A stretch of DNA of 64,000 nt from Bacteroidales bacterium (GTDB taxonomy: Bacteria > Bacteroidota > Bacteroidia > Bacteroidales > UBA932): contig JAGBVU010000001.1 in the NCBI GenBank assembly GCA_017630155.1, forward strand, positions 143,503 to 207,502. Direction: 5' to 3'. Every line of letters starts with the position of its first letter. Within the stretch, counting starts at the first letter, position 1. Positions 27,188 to 36,236 of the stretch are shown here, piece after piece. The translations under genes and the position numbers were made by a program. The notes under the pieces are model-generated. The model had not been told where the DNA came from. It saw nothing but the letters and a program-made list of their open reading frames with translations, and searched no databases.

Positions 27188-28876
27188 ATGTTACAAGTTT
27201 ACAAGAGAATGCAGAAAATGAGGGAGAAATATGTGGATACCCTCGCAAAACTATATGAGTATGCCACTACGGTATATTCAAAAAAACAATACACACAGTG
27301 GTACGATACCAAAGAGGGTGGCTACACTTATGCCTCACTTAAGGATAAGTCAGATGCCTTGTCAAAAACCTTGACACAATATGGTATCGGTGCTGGTGAT
27401 AAGGTGGCTATCCTATCCCAAAGTATGCCAAACTGGTCGGTAGCTTTCTTCAGTCTTGCACCTTTCGGGAGAATAGTTATCCCTATCCTTCCCGACAGTT
27501 CACAGAATGAGGTTACCAATATTATCAACCACTCTGAAACTAAAGCGATATTTGTCTCACAGAAACTGGCAGGCAAAGTGTCACAGGAGGTAAAGGACAA
27601 AATGGTCCTTGTTATCGATATGGATACTCTCGAGATTGTGAAGGCCGATGATGAACACTTTACCTGTGATGGAAAGACCTCTGTGCCAACACCTGAAGAT
27701 ATCGCTACCATTATCTATACATCCGGTACTACCGGCAGTGCAAAAGGTGTGGTGCTCAGTCACAGAAATCTATCTTCCAATGTGATTACCTGCTACCACT
27801 CTTGCAAGAGGACCTCAAAAGACAGATGGCTATCCGTTCTCCCTATGGCTCATACTCTTGAGATGACCCTTAGTATGCTCTACCCGATGTATTGCGGTGC
27901 TACTGTGTACTATCTGCCTAAACCACCTGTGGCGACATTGCTCCTTAAAGCCCTGAAGATAGTGAAACCTACCACTATGCTTACTGTACCTATGATTATT
28001 GAGAAGGTCTACAAGGGTAGTGTCCTTCCTACAATAAAGAATAGCCGTACACTTACCTGGATGAATGAACATATGAATGGTCTGATGTGCAGGATAATCG
28101 GTATGAAACTCAAAGCCACTTTTGGTGGGCACATCTCTTTCTATGGTATCGGTGGTGCAAAACTTGATCCTGAGGTGGAGAAATTCCTCCTTAAAGCCAA
28201 GTTCCCTTATGCTATCGGTTATGGTCTTACCGAGACCTCTCCTCTCCTTGGCTACTCTATGCACGGGTGGAGAAGCGTAGGCTCATTTGGATATCCTGTA
28301 TACAATGTCAAACTAAAACTTCACAATGTAGACCCTGCAACAGGTGAAGGTGAAGTGGTGGCACAGGGCCCCAATGTGATGCTTGGCTACTATAAGGATC
28401 CTGTAAGGACCAAGAGTGTCTTTACTGAAGATGGCTGGTTCCGTACAAGTGACATCGCTGTTCAGGATGAGAAGGGGCGTTTCTATATCAAAGGACGTAA
28501 CAACAATATGATCCTCGGTCCATCGGGCGAGAATATCTACCCTGAGGAGATTGAAAATGTAGTAAACAATGTTGAGGGGGTGAGCGAATCAATCATTGTA
28601 GAGAGAAATGGCCGCCTTGTGGCACTTGTACAGCCAAGCGAAGATTTCATCAAGTGGGACAATGAGAGTGAGGACAAACTTTACGAAAAGCTTGATAACT
28701 GGAAAGAGAAGATTCTCAACTTTACCAACAAGAATGTGAACAAGTCTTCACAGGTGAGCTCTGTAGAGGTTATGAAAGAGCCTTTTGAGAAGACAGCCAC
28801 ACAGAAGATCAGAAGATTCAAATACAAAGAGTCTGCTCCTACTGTTGAGGAGAAGAATAAGCAAGAGAAGAAGTAG
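27188..28876 (+). CDS. AMP-dependent long-chain acyl-CoA synthetase
   Basis: 562 residues from the ATG at 27188. An earlier in-frame ATG at 27104 lies upstream of the promoter and is rejected. Adenylate-forming motifs are IIYTSGTTGSAKGVVLSHRN (P-loop-like, near residue 176), YGLTETSPLLG, GWFRTSDI and KGRNNNMILGPSGENIYPEEIE. The C-terminus ends in a lysine-rich tail (EEKNKQEKK). It activates fatty acids with ATP and CoA; the size and motif set resemble the FadD15/LACS branch used in Bacteroidota for exogenous fatty acids. Monocistronic with its own promoter and a hairpin after the stop. Confidence 0.9.
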   Translation: MLQVYKRMQKMREKYVDTLAKLYEYATTVYSKKQYTQWYDTKEGGYTYASLKDKSDALSKTLTQYGIGAGDKVAILSQSMPNWSVAFFSLAPFGRIVIPILPDSSQNEVTNIINHSETKAIFVSQKLAGKVSQEVKDKMVLVIDMDTLEIVKADDEHFTCDGKTSVPTPEDIATIIYTSGTTGSAKGVVLSHRNLSSNVITCYHSCKRTSKDRWLSVLPMAHTLEMTLSMLYPMYCGATVYYLPKPPVATLLLKALKIVKPTTMLTVPMIIEKVYKGSVLPTIKNSRTLTWMNEHMNGLMCRIIGMKLKATFGGHISFYGIGGAKLDPEVEKFLLKAKFPYAIGYGLTETSPLLGYSMHGWRSVGSFGYPVYNVKLKLHNVDPATGEGEVVAQGPNVMLGYYKDPVRTKSVFTEDGWFRTSDIAVQDEKGRFYIKGRNNNMILGPSGENIYPEEIENVVNNVEGVSESIIVERNGRLVALVQPSEDFIKWDNESEDKLYEKLDNWKEKILNFTNKNVNKSSQVSSVEVMKEPFEKTATQKIRRFKYKESAPTVEEKNKQEKK

Positions 28877-28898
28877 ACGATTATTTTCAGCGTAAGGA

Positions 28899-28926
28899 CG
28901 TAAGGAGTAGGGCTCTACTCCTTACG
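28899..28926. terminator. Hairpin between convergent acyl-CoA synthetase and hydrolase genes
   Basis: Perfect 12-bp stem CGTAAGGAGTAG / CTACTCCTTACG with loop GGCT. There is no T-run, so termination efficiency is uncertain. Confidence 0.6.
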
Positions 28927-28944
28927 CTGTATAAAGACAATTCG

Positions 28945-29715
28945 TTATTTTTTCTGGCTGAATAGCCATTCCATAAAATCTGGATAATTGAATGCGGGGT
29001 TCCAACTATTGTGGGTACACCCCGCAAATTCTATATACTCCACATCACCCCCCATTGCGCGGAGCGCCTTGTATGCCTCGCGTGACCCCTCTGTAGTGAC
29101 AGCCTTATCTGCATCACCATGGAATAGCCTGAAACTTACATTTTTGGCACTGACTAGTCTTTTGGGATTTACAGAGCCGCAGATGGGAATTGCTGCAGCA
29201 AAGGTGTCAGGGAAACGGCACACCATGTCAAATGTGGCCATACCACCCATAGATAATCCGATTATGTAAACCTTGCGGCTGTCCACAGATGGTAGTGCTA
29301 TGTATGAGTCAATAAGCTCCTTGAGTGTCTGCATTATAGGGGCTATCGGGGGATTCTCAGGCATCCCGTCAGGCTTTAGTGTCTCCAGTGGTTTGATGTA
29401 TGCCCCAGGTACCCCTTCCGGGCATTGGGGAAATATTACATACGCCGGGTATTTCTCTCTGTACACAGGATTAAGGAACATCTCCCCTCCGTGTAGAAGC
29501 TGAGCCTTATTGTCGTTTCCTCTCTCACCAGATCCGTGGAGGAAGATGACCAATGGGTATTTTTTCCCTTTCTTTATATTCTCAGGGGTGAGATAGCGGT
29601 ATAGGAGTGTGTCTGAAGTGGTAGGTGAGGTGAATTTGCCCCTCTGGTAGCTCTCCTCCCCCCAAAGTGTGGAGGCGGATAAAAGAATTGCGATAAGCAG
29701 AGTGATCCTTTTCAT
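28945..29715 (-). CDS. Secreted alpha/beta hydrolase (esterase/phospholipase-like)
   Basis: 256 residues from the ATG at 29715 (MKRITLL...). A more distal in-frame ATG would add nine polar residues ahead of the signal peptide and is unlikely. The signal peptide ends near LWG. Catalytic features are the oxyanion motif FLHGSGERG (about 58-66), nucleophile elbow GLSMGG with Ser155, Asp201/203 in FHGDAD and His235 in CTHNSW. It resembles the dienelactone hydrolase/CE1-like secreted esterases of Bacteroidota that act on polysaccharide side chains. Divergent from the serine hydrolase gene. Confidence 0.85.
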   Translation of the reverse strand: MKRITLLIAILLSASTLWGEESYQRGKFTSPTTSDTLLYRYLTPENIKKGKKYPLVIFLHGSGERGNDNKAQLLHGGEMFLNPVYREKYPAYVIFPQCPEGVPGAYIKPLETLKPDGMPENPPIAPIMQTLKELIDSYIALPSVDSRKVYIIGLSMGGMATFDMVCRFPDTFAAAIPICGSVNPKRLVSAKNVSFRLFHGDADKAVTTEGSREAYKALRAMGGDVEYIEFAGCTHNSWNPAFNYPDFMEWLFSQKK

Positions 29716-29726
29716 AAATATTCTCT

Positions 29727-29757
29727 TTTGATTGCTATACAAAATTAAATAACTTTG
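29727..29757 (+). promoter_or_regulatory. Promoter of the serine hydrolase gene
   Basis: -33 TTTG (29727-29730) and -7 TAACTTTG (29750-29757) with 19 bases between: one of the best matches to the Bacteroidota consensus in the window. Confidence 0.75.
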
Positions 29758-29781
29758 TAGAATATCTATAAAATCTGTGAT

Positions 29782-31290
29782 ATGAAAAGAGTTTTATCCA
29801 TCCTGTTTTTTGCTTGCCTGACATTCTTGGCAACTGCTCAGATTAACGAGATTCCACGCTGTACCCCTGAAGAGCAAGGTGTCCCCTCCAAGGCCCTTAT
29901 CGAACTTTTTGATTCGCTTCACGCAATGCCAGGGACAGATATCCACAGTATGATAGTGATGCGTCACGGGAAGGTGGTTGGGGAGTTTTATCCTGCACCT
30001 TTTGGGCCTGAATATCAGCATACTCAGTATTCAAGTTCGAAAACACTTGTAAGTATGGCAGTGGGTATCGCCATAGATGAGAACAGACTTCGTCTGGAAG
30101 ATAGGGTGGCTACATTTTTTATAGAATATCTGCCAGAGACTATCTCAGACCGACTTGCAGAAATGACAGTGAGGGATCTCCTTACTATGACATCAGGTAT
30201 CAAACCAGATTGGGCGATGCGGAGCCGCGGCACAGAGTGGATCAGAACATTCCTTTCCAAAGAGGTCATTAATGAGCCAGGTGAGGTCTTTGCATATGAC
30301 TCGATGGTTACGTATATGCTTTCGGCGATAGTTCAGAAGGTGACAGGCAAAAAAACACTTGACTATCTTAAGGAAAAACTTTTCAGCCATATGAATATCA
30401 CCAAGGTAAACTGGGAGGAGAGCCCTGAAGGTGTCAATACAGGGGGCTGGGGTCTCCATATCCAGAGTGAATCTCTGGCCAAAGTGGGACAGATGTGGCT
30501 GCAGGGTGGCGTATGGGAAGGTAAACAGTTGATTTCCAAAGAGTGGATTGAGCAGATGAGTGCCAGACAGGCAGATGGTGGAGACTACGGTTATGGTTTC
30601 CAGACCTGGCAGTGTGCTTATCCTTCGGCTGTCCGTGCTGATGGTGCGTTGGGACAATATGTTATAGTGGTTCCAGAGAAAGATGTGGTTATAGTATTGA
30701 CAGAGGCTTCGTTTACAAATGGCAAACCACAGAGGGGTCTTATTTGGAATAAATTCCTCCCGGCGCTCTCTGATGAACCTCTCCCTGCAAGTGCCGATTA
30801 TGATCTTCTTAAGAAAAAGGTGTCGTCATACCAGTTGGAGCTTCCAGTAGGGAAACAGACTAATGATGCACTTTTGAGAAAGGTGGCAGGGAAGAAGATT
30901 TCAGTTCCTGCTAACCGATACGGCTGGAAAGAGATCTATCTGGCACAAAGTTTCGTCGGAATGATGATGACTATCGTCAAGGAGGATGGTACTCGCTATA
31001 CCCAGCCTCTCGGTTACAACAAGTGGCTGAGGGAGAAGATAGCAGGTCTTCCACCATACTCAATCAACCCTATAGACTGGCACGTAGGACTTGGAGGTCC
31101 ATTCTACGCTTCTGGTGCATACGGTTGGGAGAAGAACTGTTTTAATGTCAATATTCACTATGTGAATTGGGTATCTTCACTATATATGTCTTGGGATCTG
31201 TCCAAAGTGAAAAAGGGAAAAGTGACTTTAACTATTTCCAATAACTACCTCAAAAACAAGGTCGAGACCTTTGATTGTACCATCGAATAG
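29782..31290 (+). CDS. Secreted serine hydrolase of the class C beta-lactamase / esterase family
   Basis: 502 residues. The signal peptide ends near LATAQ. The SxxK motif SSSK is near residue 85 (QYSSSKTLVSMAVG), the second motif is Tyr in FAYDSMVTYMLS, and GYGFQTW marks the domain end. A beta-rich C-terminal domain of about 150 residues follows (VDWHVGLGGPFYASGAYGWE-like), as in esterase EstB or D-aminopeptidase relatives. Most members are esterases or peptidases rather than lactamases. The next gene begins directly after its stop codon, implying co-translation. Confidence 0.85.
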   Translation: MKRVLSILFFACLTFLATAQINEIPRCTPEEQGVPSKALIELFDSLHAMPGTDIHSMIVMRHGKVVGEFYPAPFGPEYQHTQYSSSKTLVSMAVGIAIDENRLRLEDRVATFFIEYLPETISDRLAEMTVRDLLTMTSGIKPDWAMRSRGTEWIRTFLSKEVINEPGEVFAYDSMVTYMLSAIVQKVTGKKTLDYLKEKLFSHMNITKVNWEESPEGVNTGGWGLHIQSESLAKVGQMWLQGGVWEGKQLISKEWIEQMSARQADGGDYGYGFQTWQCAYPSAVRADGALGQYVIVVPEKDVVIVLTEASFTNGKPQRGLIWNKFLPALSDEPLPASADYDLLKKKVSSYQLELPVGKQTNDALLRKVAGKKISVPANRYGWKEIYLAQSFVGMMMTIVKEDGTRYTQPLGYNKWLREKIAGLPPYSINPIDWHVGLGGPFYASGAYGWEKNCFNVNIHYVNWVSSLYMSWDLSKVKKGKVTLTISNNYLKNKVETFDCTIE

Positions 31291-32289
31291 ATGTATATCT
31301 TTAATCCCGAACACGACCTCTGTCTGGCAAATGGGGATCCCCATTTTGTCCCCCCTGAGAGTGCTCTTGCCTTTGGCAGGGACTGCGCTGATCTGACCCG
31401 ATGGATGGAAGGGCTCGATTCCGCTGCTGATGATGATGCATCCGGAGTCCCTCATAAGATAGTTCCATGGGGCTGGAATTATGTGTTACGCAAGCGTTTG
31501 CGTAGGGAGGGGTATCCTGAGAAGCTGCTGCCAGGTGATGAGCAGATAGAGACCATTGCGAAGCTCTCCGACAGGAGATTTGCCCTTGATGCATTGGAAT
31601 ATATCCATACCCATTGCTCCCCTGAGGCTGATGCCCCAATGACCCATCCCGATTATCGCACTGCTGCTACCTCTGTAGGGAAGGTGAAGGAGTTTGTTGC
31701 GAAGCACCGCAATGTGGTACTAAAGGCCCCAGTTTCGGGGAGTGGAAAAGGGATCCGCTGGGTAGCAGACACCCTTTCGCACAGTGACGAGGGGTGGTGC
31801 AGAAATCTCATTCTCAAGCATGGATGTGTCATAGTTGAGCAGAGATTGACCCCCTTGGTGGAGTTCGCAATGCTTTACAGAGTTACTGCTGATGATGTGT
31901 ATTTCTGCGGTTATTCATTGTTCTATACCGAAAATGGTGCTTATCGGGGCAATATTCTGGCCTCAGATGGATTTATTGAGAGGCGGCTCTCAGAAATGAT
32001 CCCGTTGTGTCAGTTGCATGAGGTGTGCGAAGGGTTGAGGCAGTTTCTTAAAGAGAGGGCTTGCGGGAGATATGAGGGCTTTGTCGGAGTAGATCAGTTC
32101 TTCAGTCAAGAGCAAGGGTTCAATCCGGTGGTGGAGATAAATATGAGGATGACTATGGGGTTGCTGGCCCGAAATATTTACGACAGGTTCAGAGAGGAGC
32201 TATCTCTGGGTGATGGGACCCACCACTTTGAGATAGTCCGTGAGAGGGGACCTGCTGGCGGAAAATATTCCTATAGGATTGTCATCTAG
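31291..32289 (+). CDS. ATP-grasp-like conserved hypothetical protein
   Basis: 332 residues starting on the base after the upstream stop. The N-terminus MYIFNPEHDLCLANGDPHFV is a pattern I have met in unnamed Bacteroidota proteins. The rest looks like an ATP-grasp fold: a linker, VVLKAPVSGSGKGIRWV (ATP-binding Lys and glycine-rich loop, about 141-157), VEQRLTPLVEFAMLYRV, and a metal-binding end FNPVVEINMRMTMG (Glu and Asn). Such enzymes ligate a carboxylate to an amine or thiol. No substrate can be deduced; there is no signal peptide. Confidence 0.72.
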   Translation: MYIFNPEHDLCLANGDPHFVPPESALAFGRDCADLTRWMEGLDSAADDDASGVPHKIVPWGWNYVLRKRLRREGYPEKLLPGDEQIETIAKLSDRRFALDALEYIHTHCSPEADAPMTHPDYRTAATSVGKVKEFVAKHRNVVLKAPVSGSGKGIRWVADTLSHSDEGWCRNLILKHGCVIVEQRLTPLVEFAMLYRVTADDVYFCGYSLFYTENGAYRGNILASDGFIERRLSEMIPLCQLHEVCEGLRQFLKERACGRYEGFVGVDQFFSQEQGFNPVVEINMRMTMGLLARNIYDRFREELSLGDGTHHFEIVRERGPAGGKYSYRIVI

Positions 32290-32293
32290 AATC

Positions 32294-32376
32294 CTGCGTT
32301 CATTTTTGGAGATTTTCGTGCGCAGCAGCACTTTTTTTTAATCCCCGCGTCCATTTTTGCCCAAAATCGTACGCGG
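32294..32376. repeat. Tandem pair of related 32-base hairpins
   Basis: Units 32294-32325 (CTGCGTTCATTTTTGGAGAT...) and 32345-32376 (CCGCGTCCATTTTTGCCCAA...) are clearly homologous. Their closing stems co-vary: CTGCG/CGCAG in the first, CCGCG/CGCGG in the second. The first is followed by a run of eight T and can end the upstream operon. Confidence 0.65.
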
Positions 32377-32402
32377 AAAACTATGAAGCAGAAAGTTGGT
32401 TT

Positions 32403-34520
32403 ATGGAATACAAAGTTATAAATATTGGTGACACTATTGAACTGGGATACTCTCCCGATTCAGGTGTGAAGATTATCTATGTGGATGGACTTCCATTTAA
32501 AGATTTTATAGGGGATGGTGTGTTGAGGCCCTATGAGGACTGGCGTCTCACTCCTCAGGAGAGGGCGAGGGATCTTGCCTCGAGACTGAGTGTGGAGGAG
32601 ATTGCAGGATTGATGCTCTATAGCCCTCAGAATCATCTTGATACTCCGGATATAACAGATGCGCAGAGGCACTTCCTTTTGGAGGACAATGTCCGTCACG
32701 TACTTGTCTCAAGGGTGGATTCCCCTTCGGTGGCTGCAAAATGGAATAATAGTGTTCAGGCTCTGGTAGAGGGGCGAACTCACGGGATTCCGGCCAATAA
32801 TTCATCAGATCCGAGACATCTTGCTACCCCTGATGCGGAGTTTGCTGCGGGTGCAAGTGGGAAAAGGTCGCTTTGGAGCAATCTCCTGGGGCTCGCTGCC
32901 ACATTTGACCCTGAGCAGGTGGAGGAGTTTGGCAGGATAGCTGCGAGGGAATACAGATTACAGGGTATTGCGACAGCCTTATCACCGCAGGCAGATTTGG
33001 GCACAGATCCACGCTGGTACCGATATAGCAGCACTTTCGGTTGCGATCCCAAATTGGTGGCGGATCTTACCAGAGCATATGCTGATGGGTTCCAATCACC
33101 TGATGGCAATGGATGGAGCAGGAAAAGTGTAAATACGATGGCCAAACACTGGCCTGGAGGTGGCTGTGGAGAAGGGGGGCGTGATGCCCATTATGGAAAT
33201 GGAAAATATGCTGTATATCCGGGTGGGTGTTATGAACTGCATAAAATCCCTTTTGTGAATGGTGCTTTCGATCTCAGGAGGGGGACAGGCGCCTCTTCTG
33301 CAGTGATGCCTTATTATACCATACCTTTCGGGCAAACACCTGAGGATGTGGCCAATGGATACAATAGCGATGTGCTGTTGCGTCAACTTCGTCAGGAGGC
33401 AGGATTTGAAGGTGTTATATGTACAGACTGGCTGGTGACCCACGATAGTGAGGATCCGGGTGTGCACTCAGGTAAACCCTGGGGTGTGGAGAATTTGAGT
33501 GTGGCAGAGCGGCACTATAAGGCACTGATGGCTGGGGTGGATCAGTTTGGTGGAAACAATGAGATGGCTCCGGTACTAGAGGCATACAAAATGGGGGTTA
33601 GTGAGCACGGCGAAGAGTGGATGAGGAGACGGTTTGAGGAGTCAGCATACAGACTTCTGCTCAATATGTTCAGGGTAGGTCTTTTTGAGAATCCATATAT
33701 AGATGTGTCTGAGGCAGAGAGGGTAGTGGGATGCCCTGAGTTTATGGCCAAAGGGTATGCCCAGCAGCTCAGGAGCATTGTCCTTTTGAAAAATAAGGGT
33801 GGTGTGTTACCCTTGAAAAAGGGATTGAGGTTATATATCCCCAAACGCAAAATCCCTGGAGGTCCCAACTATTGGAGGCAAATATTGGAAGAGAGGGTGT
33901 TTGATCCAGTGCCGGCACAGGTGGTGGAGAGAGATTTTGCCATTGCTTCATCTCCGGATGATGCTGACGCAGCAGTGGTGTTCATAGAGTCTCCACATAG
34001 CTATTTGATGGGTTATGACAATGGGTATATCCCCATCTCTTTGCAGTATGAAGATTACACCGCCACAGATGCAAGGGAGCATAGCATAGCAGGAGAGAGA
34101 AGTTATCGTGGAAAGTCGGCCAGAACTATCAATAAATGCGATATGGAGATGGTTCATCAGGTGCGGGAGGTGATGGGTGATAAACCTGTGATAGTGGTGG
34201 TAAATATGCTGAATCCTATGGTGATGAAGGAGATAGAGCCTTATGCCGATGGGGTGATAGTGGGGTTTGATGTGCAGGGTCAGGCAATAATGGATATAAT
34301 TTCCGGCAGAGAGGCTCCTTCGGGACTTCTGCCGTTCCAACTCCCGAAAGATATGTCTGCAGTGGAGCTCCATTGTGAGGACAAACCTCACGATATGACC
34401 TGCTATTGCGATACAGAGGGGAATGTGTATGACTTCGCCTTCGGACTGGACTGGGATGGGAAGATTTATGATGAGAGAGTGGAGAGATGGGGAGGTGTGG
34501 GGAGTTCTAAAAATCTTTAG
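32403..34520 (+). CDS. Glycoside hydrolase family 3 protein, no signal peptide
   Basis: 705 residues. An N-terminal segment that is not a signal peptide is followed by the GH3 barrel: LAATFDPEQVEEFGRIAARE, the substrate-binding NTMAKHWPGGG (KH motif) near 240-250, and the likely nucleophile Asp in GVICTDWLVT near 341. The C-terminal alpha/beta sandwich starts at RSIVLLKNKGGVLPLKK and ends near 690. GH3 enzymes are beta-glucosidases, beta-xylosidases or N-acetylglucosaminidases. Lacking a signal, this one should act on imported oligosaccharides or in cell-wall recycling, unlike most secreted Bacteroidota GH3s. Confidence 0.88.
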   Translation: MEYKVINIGDTIELGYSPDSGVKIIYVDGLPFKDFIGDGVLRPYEDWRLTPQERARDLASRLSVEEIAGLMLYSPQNHLDTPDITDAQRHFLLEDNVRHVLVSRVDSPSVAAKWNNSVQALVEGRTHGIPANNSSDPRHLATPDAEFAAGASGKRSLWSNLLGLAATFDPEQVEEFGRIAAREYRLQGIATALSPQADLGTDPRWYRYSSTFGCDPKLVADLTRAYADGFQSPDGNGWSRKSVNTMAKHWPGGGCGEGGRDAHYGNGKYAVYPGGCYELHKIPFVNGAFDLRRGTGASSAVMPYYTIPFGQTPEDVANGYNSDVLLRQLRQEAGFEGVICTDWLVTHDSEDPGVHSGKPWGVENLSVAERHYKALMAGVDQFGGNNEMAPVLEAYKMGVSEHGEEWMRRRFEESAYRLLLNMFRVGLFENPYIDVSEAERVVGCPEFMAKGYAQQLRSIVLLKNKGGVLPLKKGLRLYIPKRKIPGGPNYWRQILEERVFDPVPAQVVERDFAIASSPDDADAAVVFIESPHSYLMGYDNGYIPISLQYEDYTATDAREHSIAGERSYRGKSARTINKCDMEMVHQVREVMGDKPVIVVVNMLNPMVMKEIEPYADGVIVGFDVQGQAIMDIISGREAPSGLLPFQLPKDMSAVELHCEDKPHDMTCYCDTEGNVYDFAFGLDWDGKIYDERVERWGGVGSSKNL

Positions 34521-34550
34521 TTTTGTTGTATAAATGACGGAAATATTTAT

Positions 34551-34558
34551 TAACTTTA
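34551..34558 (+). promoter_or_regulatory. -7 box upstream of the beta-helix protein gene
   Basis: TAACTTTA, one mismatch from TAnnTTTG, 31 bases before the start codon, with TTG at 34526-34528 as a possible -33 element. Confidence 0.45.
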
Positions 34559-34588
34559 TACCGTTATAATTTTATAAACCCATTTACT

Positions 34589-36121
34589 ATGAAAAAGTTA
34601 TTTGTAGTAGTGCTAATGTTCCTCCTTACATTCGGAGTTGCCCACGCACAATTGGGTAATTTGGGTAACAAACTGAAAAAAGGTATCAATGCACTAACAG
34701 AGGAGGTGAACAAGTCATCTTCCTCTCAGAGTCAAAGCTCAGCTCAGACTCCTCCAGCGCAGAAACCTGCCACTACTCAAACTTATCAGTCCCCACAGCC
34801 CGCTCCATCTGCTCCAGCAGGTGCACCTGTGAGTCTTGATGAGTTTACACCTGCAAACATCCCGGCAAACGCCCTCTATGTGACTATATACAGAGGCTCA
34901 GCAAGGGGTACAGGTGCTAAAGAATCTCCTCTTAAGGATGTACAAAGGGCCATAGACCTTGCACCCAATGGTGGTGTGGTATGTATCGCAGAGGGTAATT
35001 ATCTTGGTAATTTGGATCGTGGTTGGATCGAAATCAAGGGTAAGTATGTATCCCTTGTAGGTGGATTCAATTCCGATTTTACTGAGAGAGATCCGCAGAA
35101 GTACATCACCCGTATCCAGCCTACCACACAGCAGAGAGGTACCATCGGTATGGGACTTCTGATGCTTGAGTGCACCTCAAATATGGCTGCTACTATGGTT
35201 ATTGACGGTATCTCCTTTGACCTTGGCAACTATCTTGAATATTGCCCTGCAGATCCGACAGATCCACGTTGGGGTTGTCCTGAAGGTTGCGAGACAGGTC
35301 GTGTGAAGCCAATCAGTGAACCACCCAACTCAGCAATCCGCTCTATCGGTGGTAACTTCTCAGGTAACCTTGCGATAAGAAACTGTATGTTCCTGAACTC
35401 TTCGTTCTATGGTATCCTCCTTATGCATAAAGGTGGTAACTGGCAAATTTACAACAATGTGTTTGTAAGCAATATCTACGCGAGCTGCGAAGTTAATGGT
35501 GCCCTTAACCAGACCACAAATGCACACAAGTCAACAGTAGATTTCCATCATAATACTGTTCTATTCTCTTGGTGCGCTACCAAAGAGATGGAGGATATGG
35601 GATACGGTTACCGTATGCGCAACGGTGTGGACCATGATGTTCACCACAACATTTTCGGATGCTCAAACTTGAGTGCTATCGACAATGCTTGGGACGACTC
35701 TACACTGCCTGCAGACAAACGTAAGATCACCTCTGCTTGGGATAACCTGTTCTTTATGAACAAAGGTGATATCACTATCCCTGGAACAAGCGGTGGCCAA
35801 TGGCTCTTTGTCCCTGCAAAACGTTTTGATGAGGTTATGTCTCTTGTCAAATATGAAAACAACAGGGAGTTGCCTGGTACAAGCAATTTCAAAGAGCTTA
35901 TCGACCAGCCTTATCTGAAGGGTTTTGCAAATCTGAAGGTTATGACCACTTCAAGTTATGATCCAAATTCTGCAGCTAATCTTTATCGTGAAGCCCACGG
36001 TCTGAACAAACAGGGTACTTCCACTACTAGAGTTTCTATGTATGGTAACAGATACAGCTTCGATAAAGCACTGGTTTTCTTCGGAGCGGAAGAGGGTTAC
36101 GGTGCTCAGAAATTCAAATAG
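34589..36121 (+). CDS. Secreted parallel beta-helix protein with Ser/Gln/Pro-rich linker
   Basis: 510 residues. A signal peptide (ends near HAQ) leads to a low-complexity linker rich in Ser, Gln, Pro and Ala (about 45-85). Next comes a right-handed beta-helix like those of pectate lyases: YVTIYRGSARGTG, DVQRAIDLAPNGGVVCIAEGNY (the DUF1565/choice-of-anchor opening) and repeated NCMF/YNNVF/HHNTVLF coils. Two CxxxC-rich turns lie near 225-235. There is no recognisable catalytic triad, so it may bind or cleave a polysaccharide, or be structural. Regular codon use and a strong terminator suggest good expression. Confidence 0.75.
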   Translation: MKKLFVVVLMFLLTFGVAHAQLGNLGNKLKKGINALTEEVNKSSSSQSQSSAQTPPAQKPATTQTYQSPQPAPSAPAGAPVSLDEFTPANIPANALYVTIYRGSARGTGAKESPLKDVQRAIDLAPNGGVVCIAEGNYLGNLDRGWIEIKGKYVSLVGGFNSDFTERDPQKYITRIQPTTQQRGTIGMGLLMLECTSNMAATMVIDGISFDLGNYLEYCPADPTDPRWGCPEGCETGRVKPISEPPNSAIRSIGGNFSGNLAIRNCMFLNSSFYGILLMHKGGNWQIYNNVFVSNIYASCEVNGALNQTTNAHKSTVDFHHNTVLFSWCATKEMEDMGYGYRMRNGVDHDVHHNIFGCSNLSAIDNAWDDSTLPADKRKITSAWDNLFFMNKGDITIPGTSGGQWLFVPAKRFDEVMSLVKYENNRELPGTSNFKELIDQPYLKGFANLKVMTTSSYDPNSAANLYREAHGLNKQGTSTTRVSMYGNRYSFDKALVFFGAEEGYGAQKFK

Positions 36122-36146
36122 AAGTACATCTAAAAATTAAAATAAG

Positions 36147-36177
36147 GCAGCATCTTTATACGATGCTGCTTTTTTTT
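36147..36177 (+). terminator. Terminator after the beta-helix protein gene
   Basis: Perfect stem GCAGCATC / GATGCTGC with a seven-base loop followed by eight T. Confidence 0.9.
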
Positions 36178-36236
36178 ACCACTTTGAAAAAAAGTAGTTA
36201 ACTTAGAGGATTAAATCCAATTCAATATTAAAGTTT

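Noticed and set aside
29782..31290. Antibiotic-resistance beta-lactamase
   Set aside because: The SxxK fold is class C-like, but the extra C-terminal domain and Tyr-Asp-Ser motif fit esterase/peptidase relatives; no resistance claim is supported.
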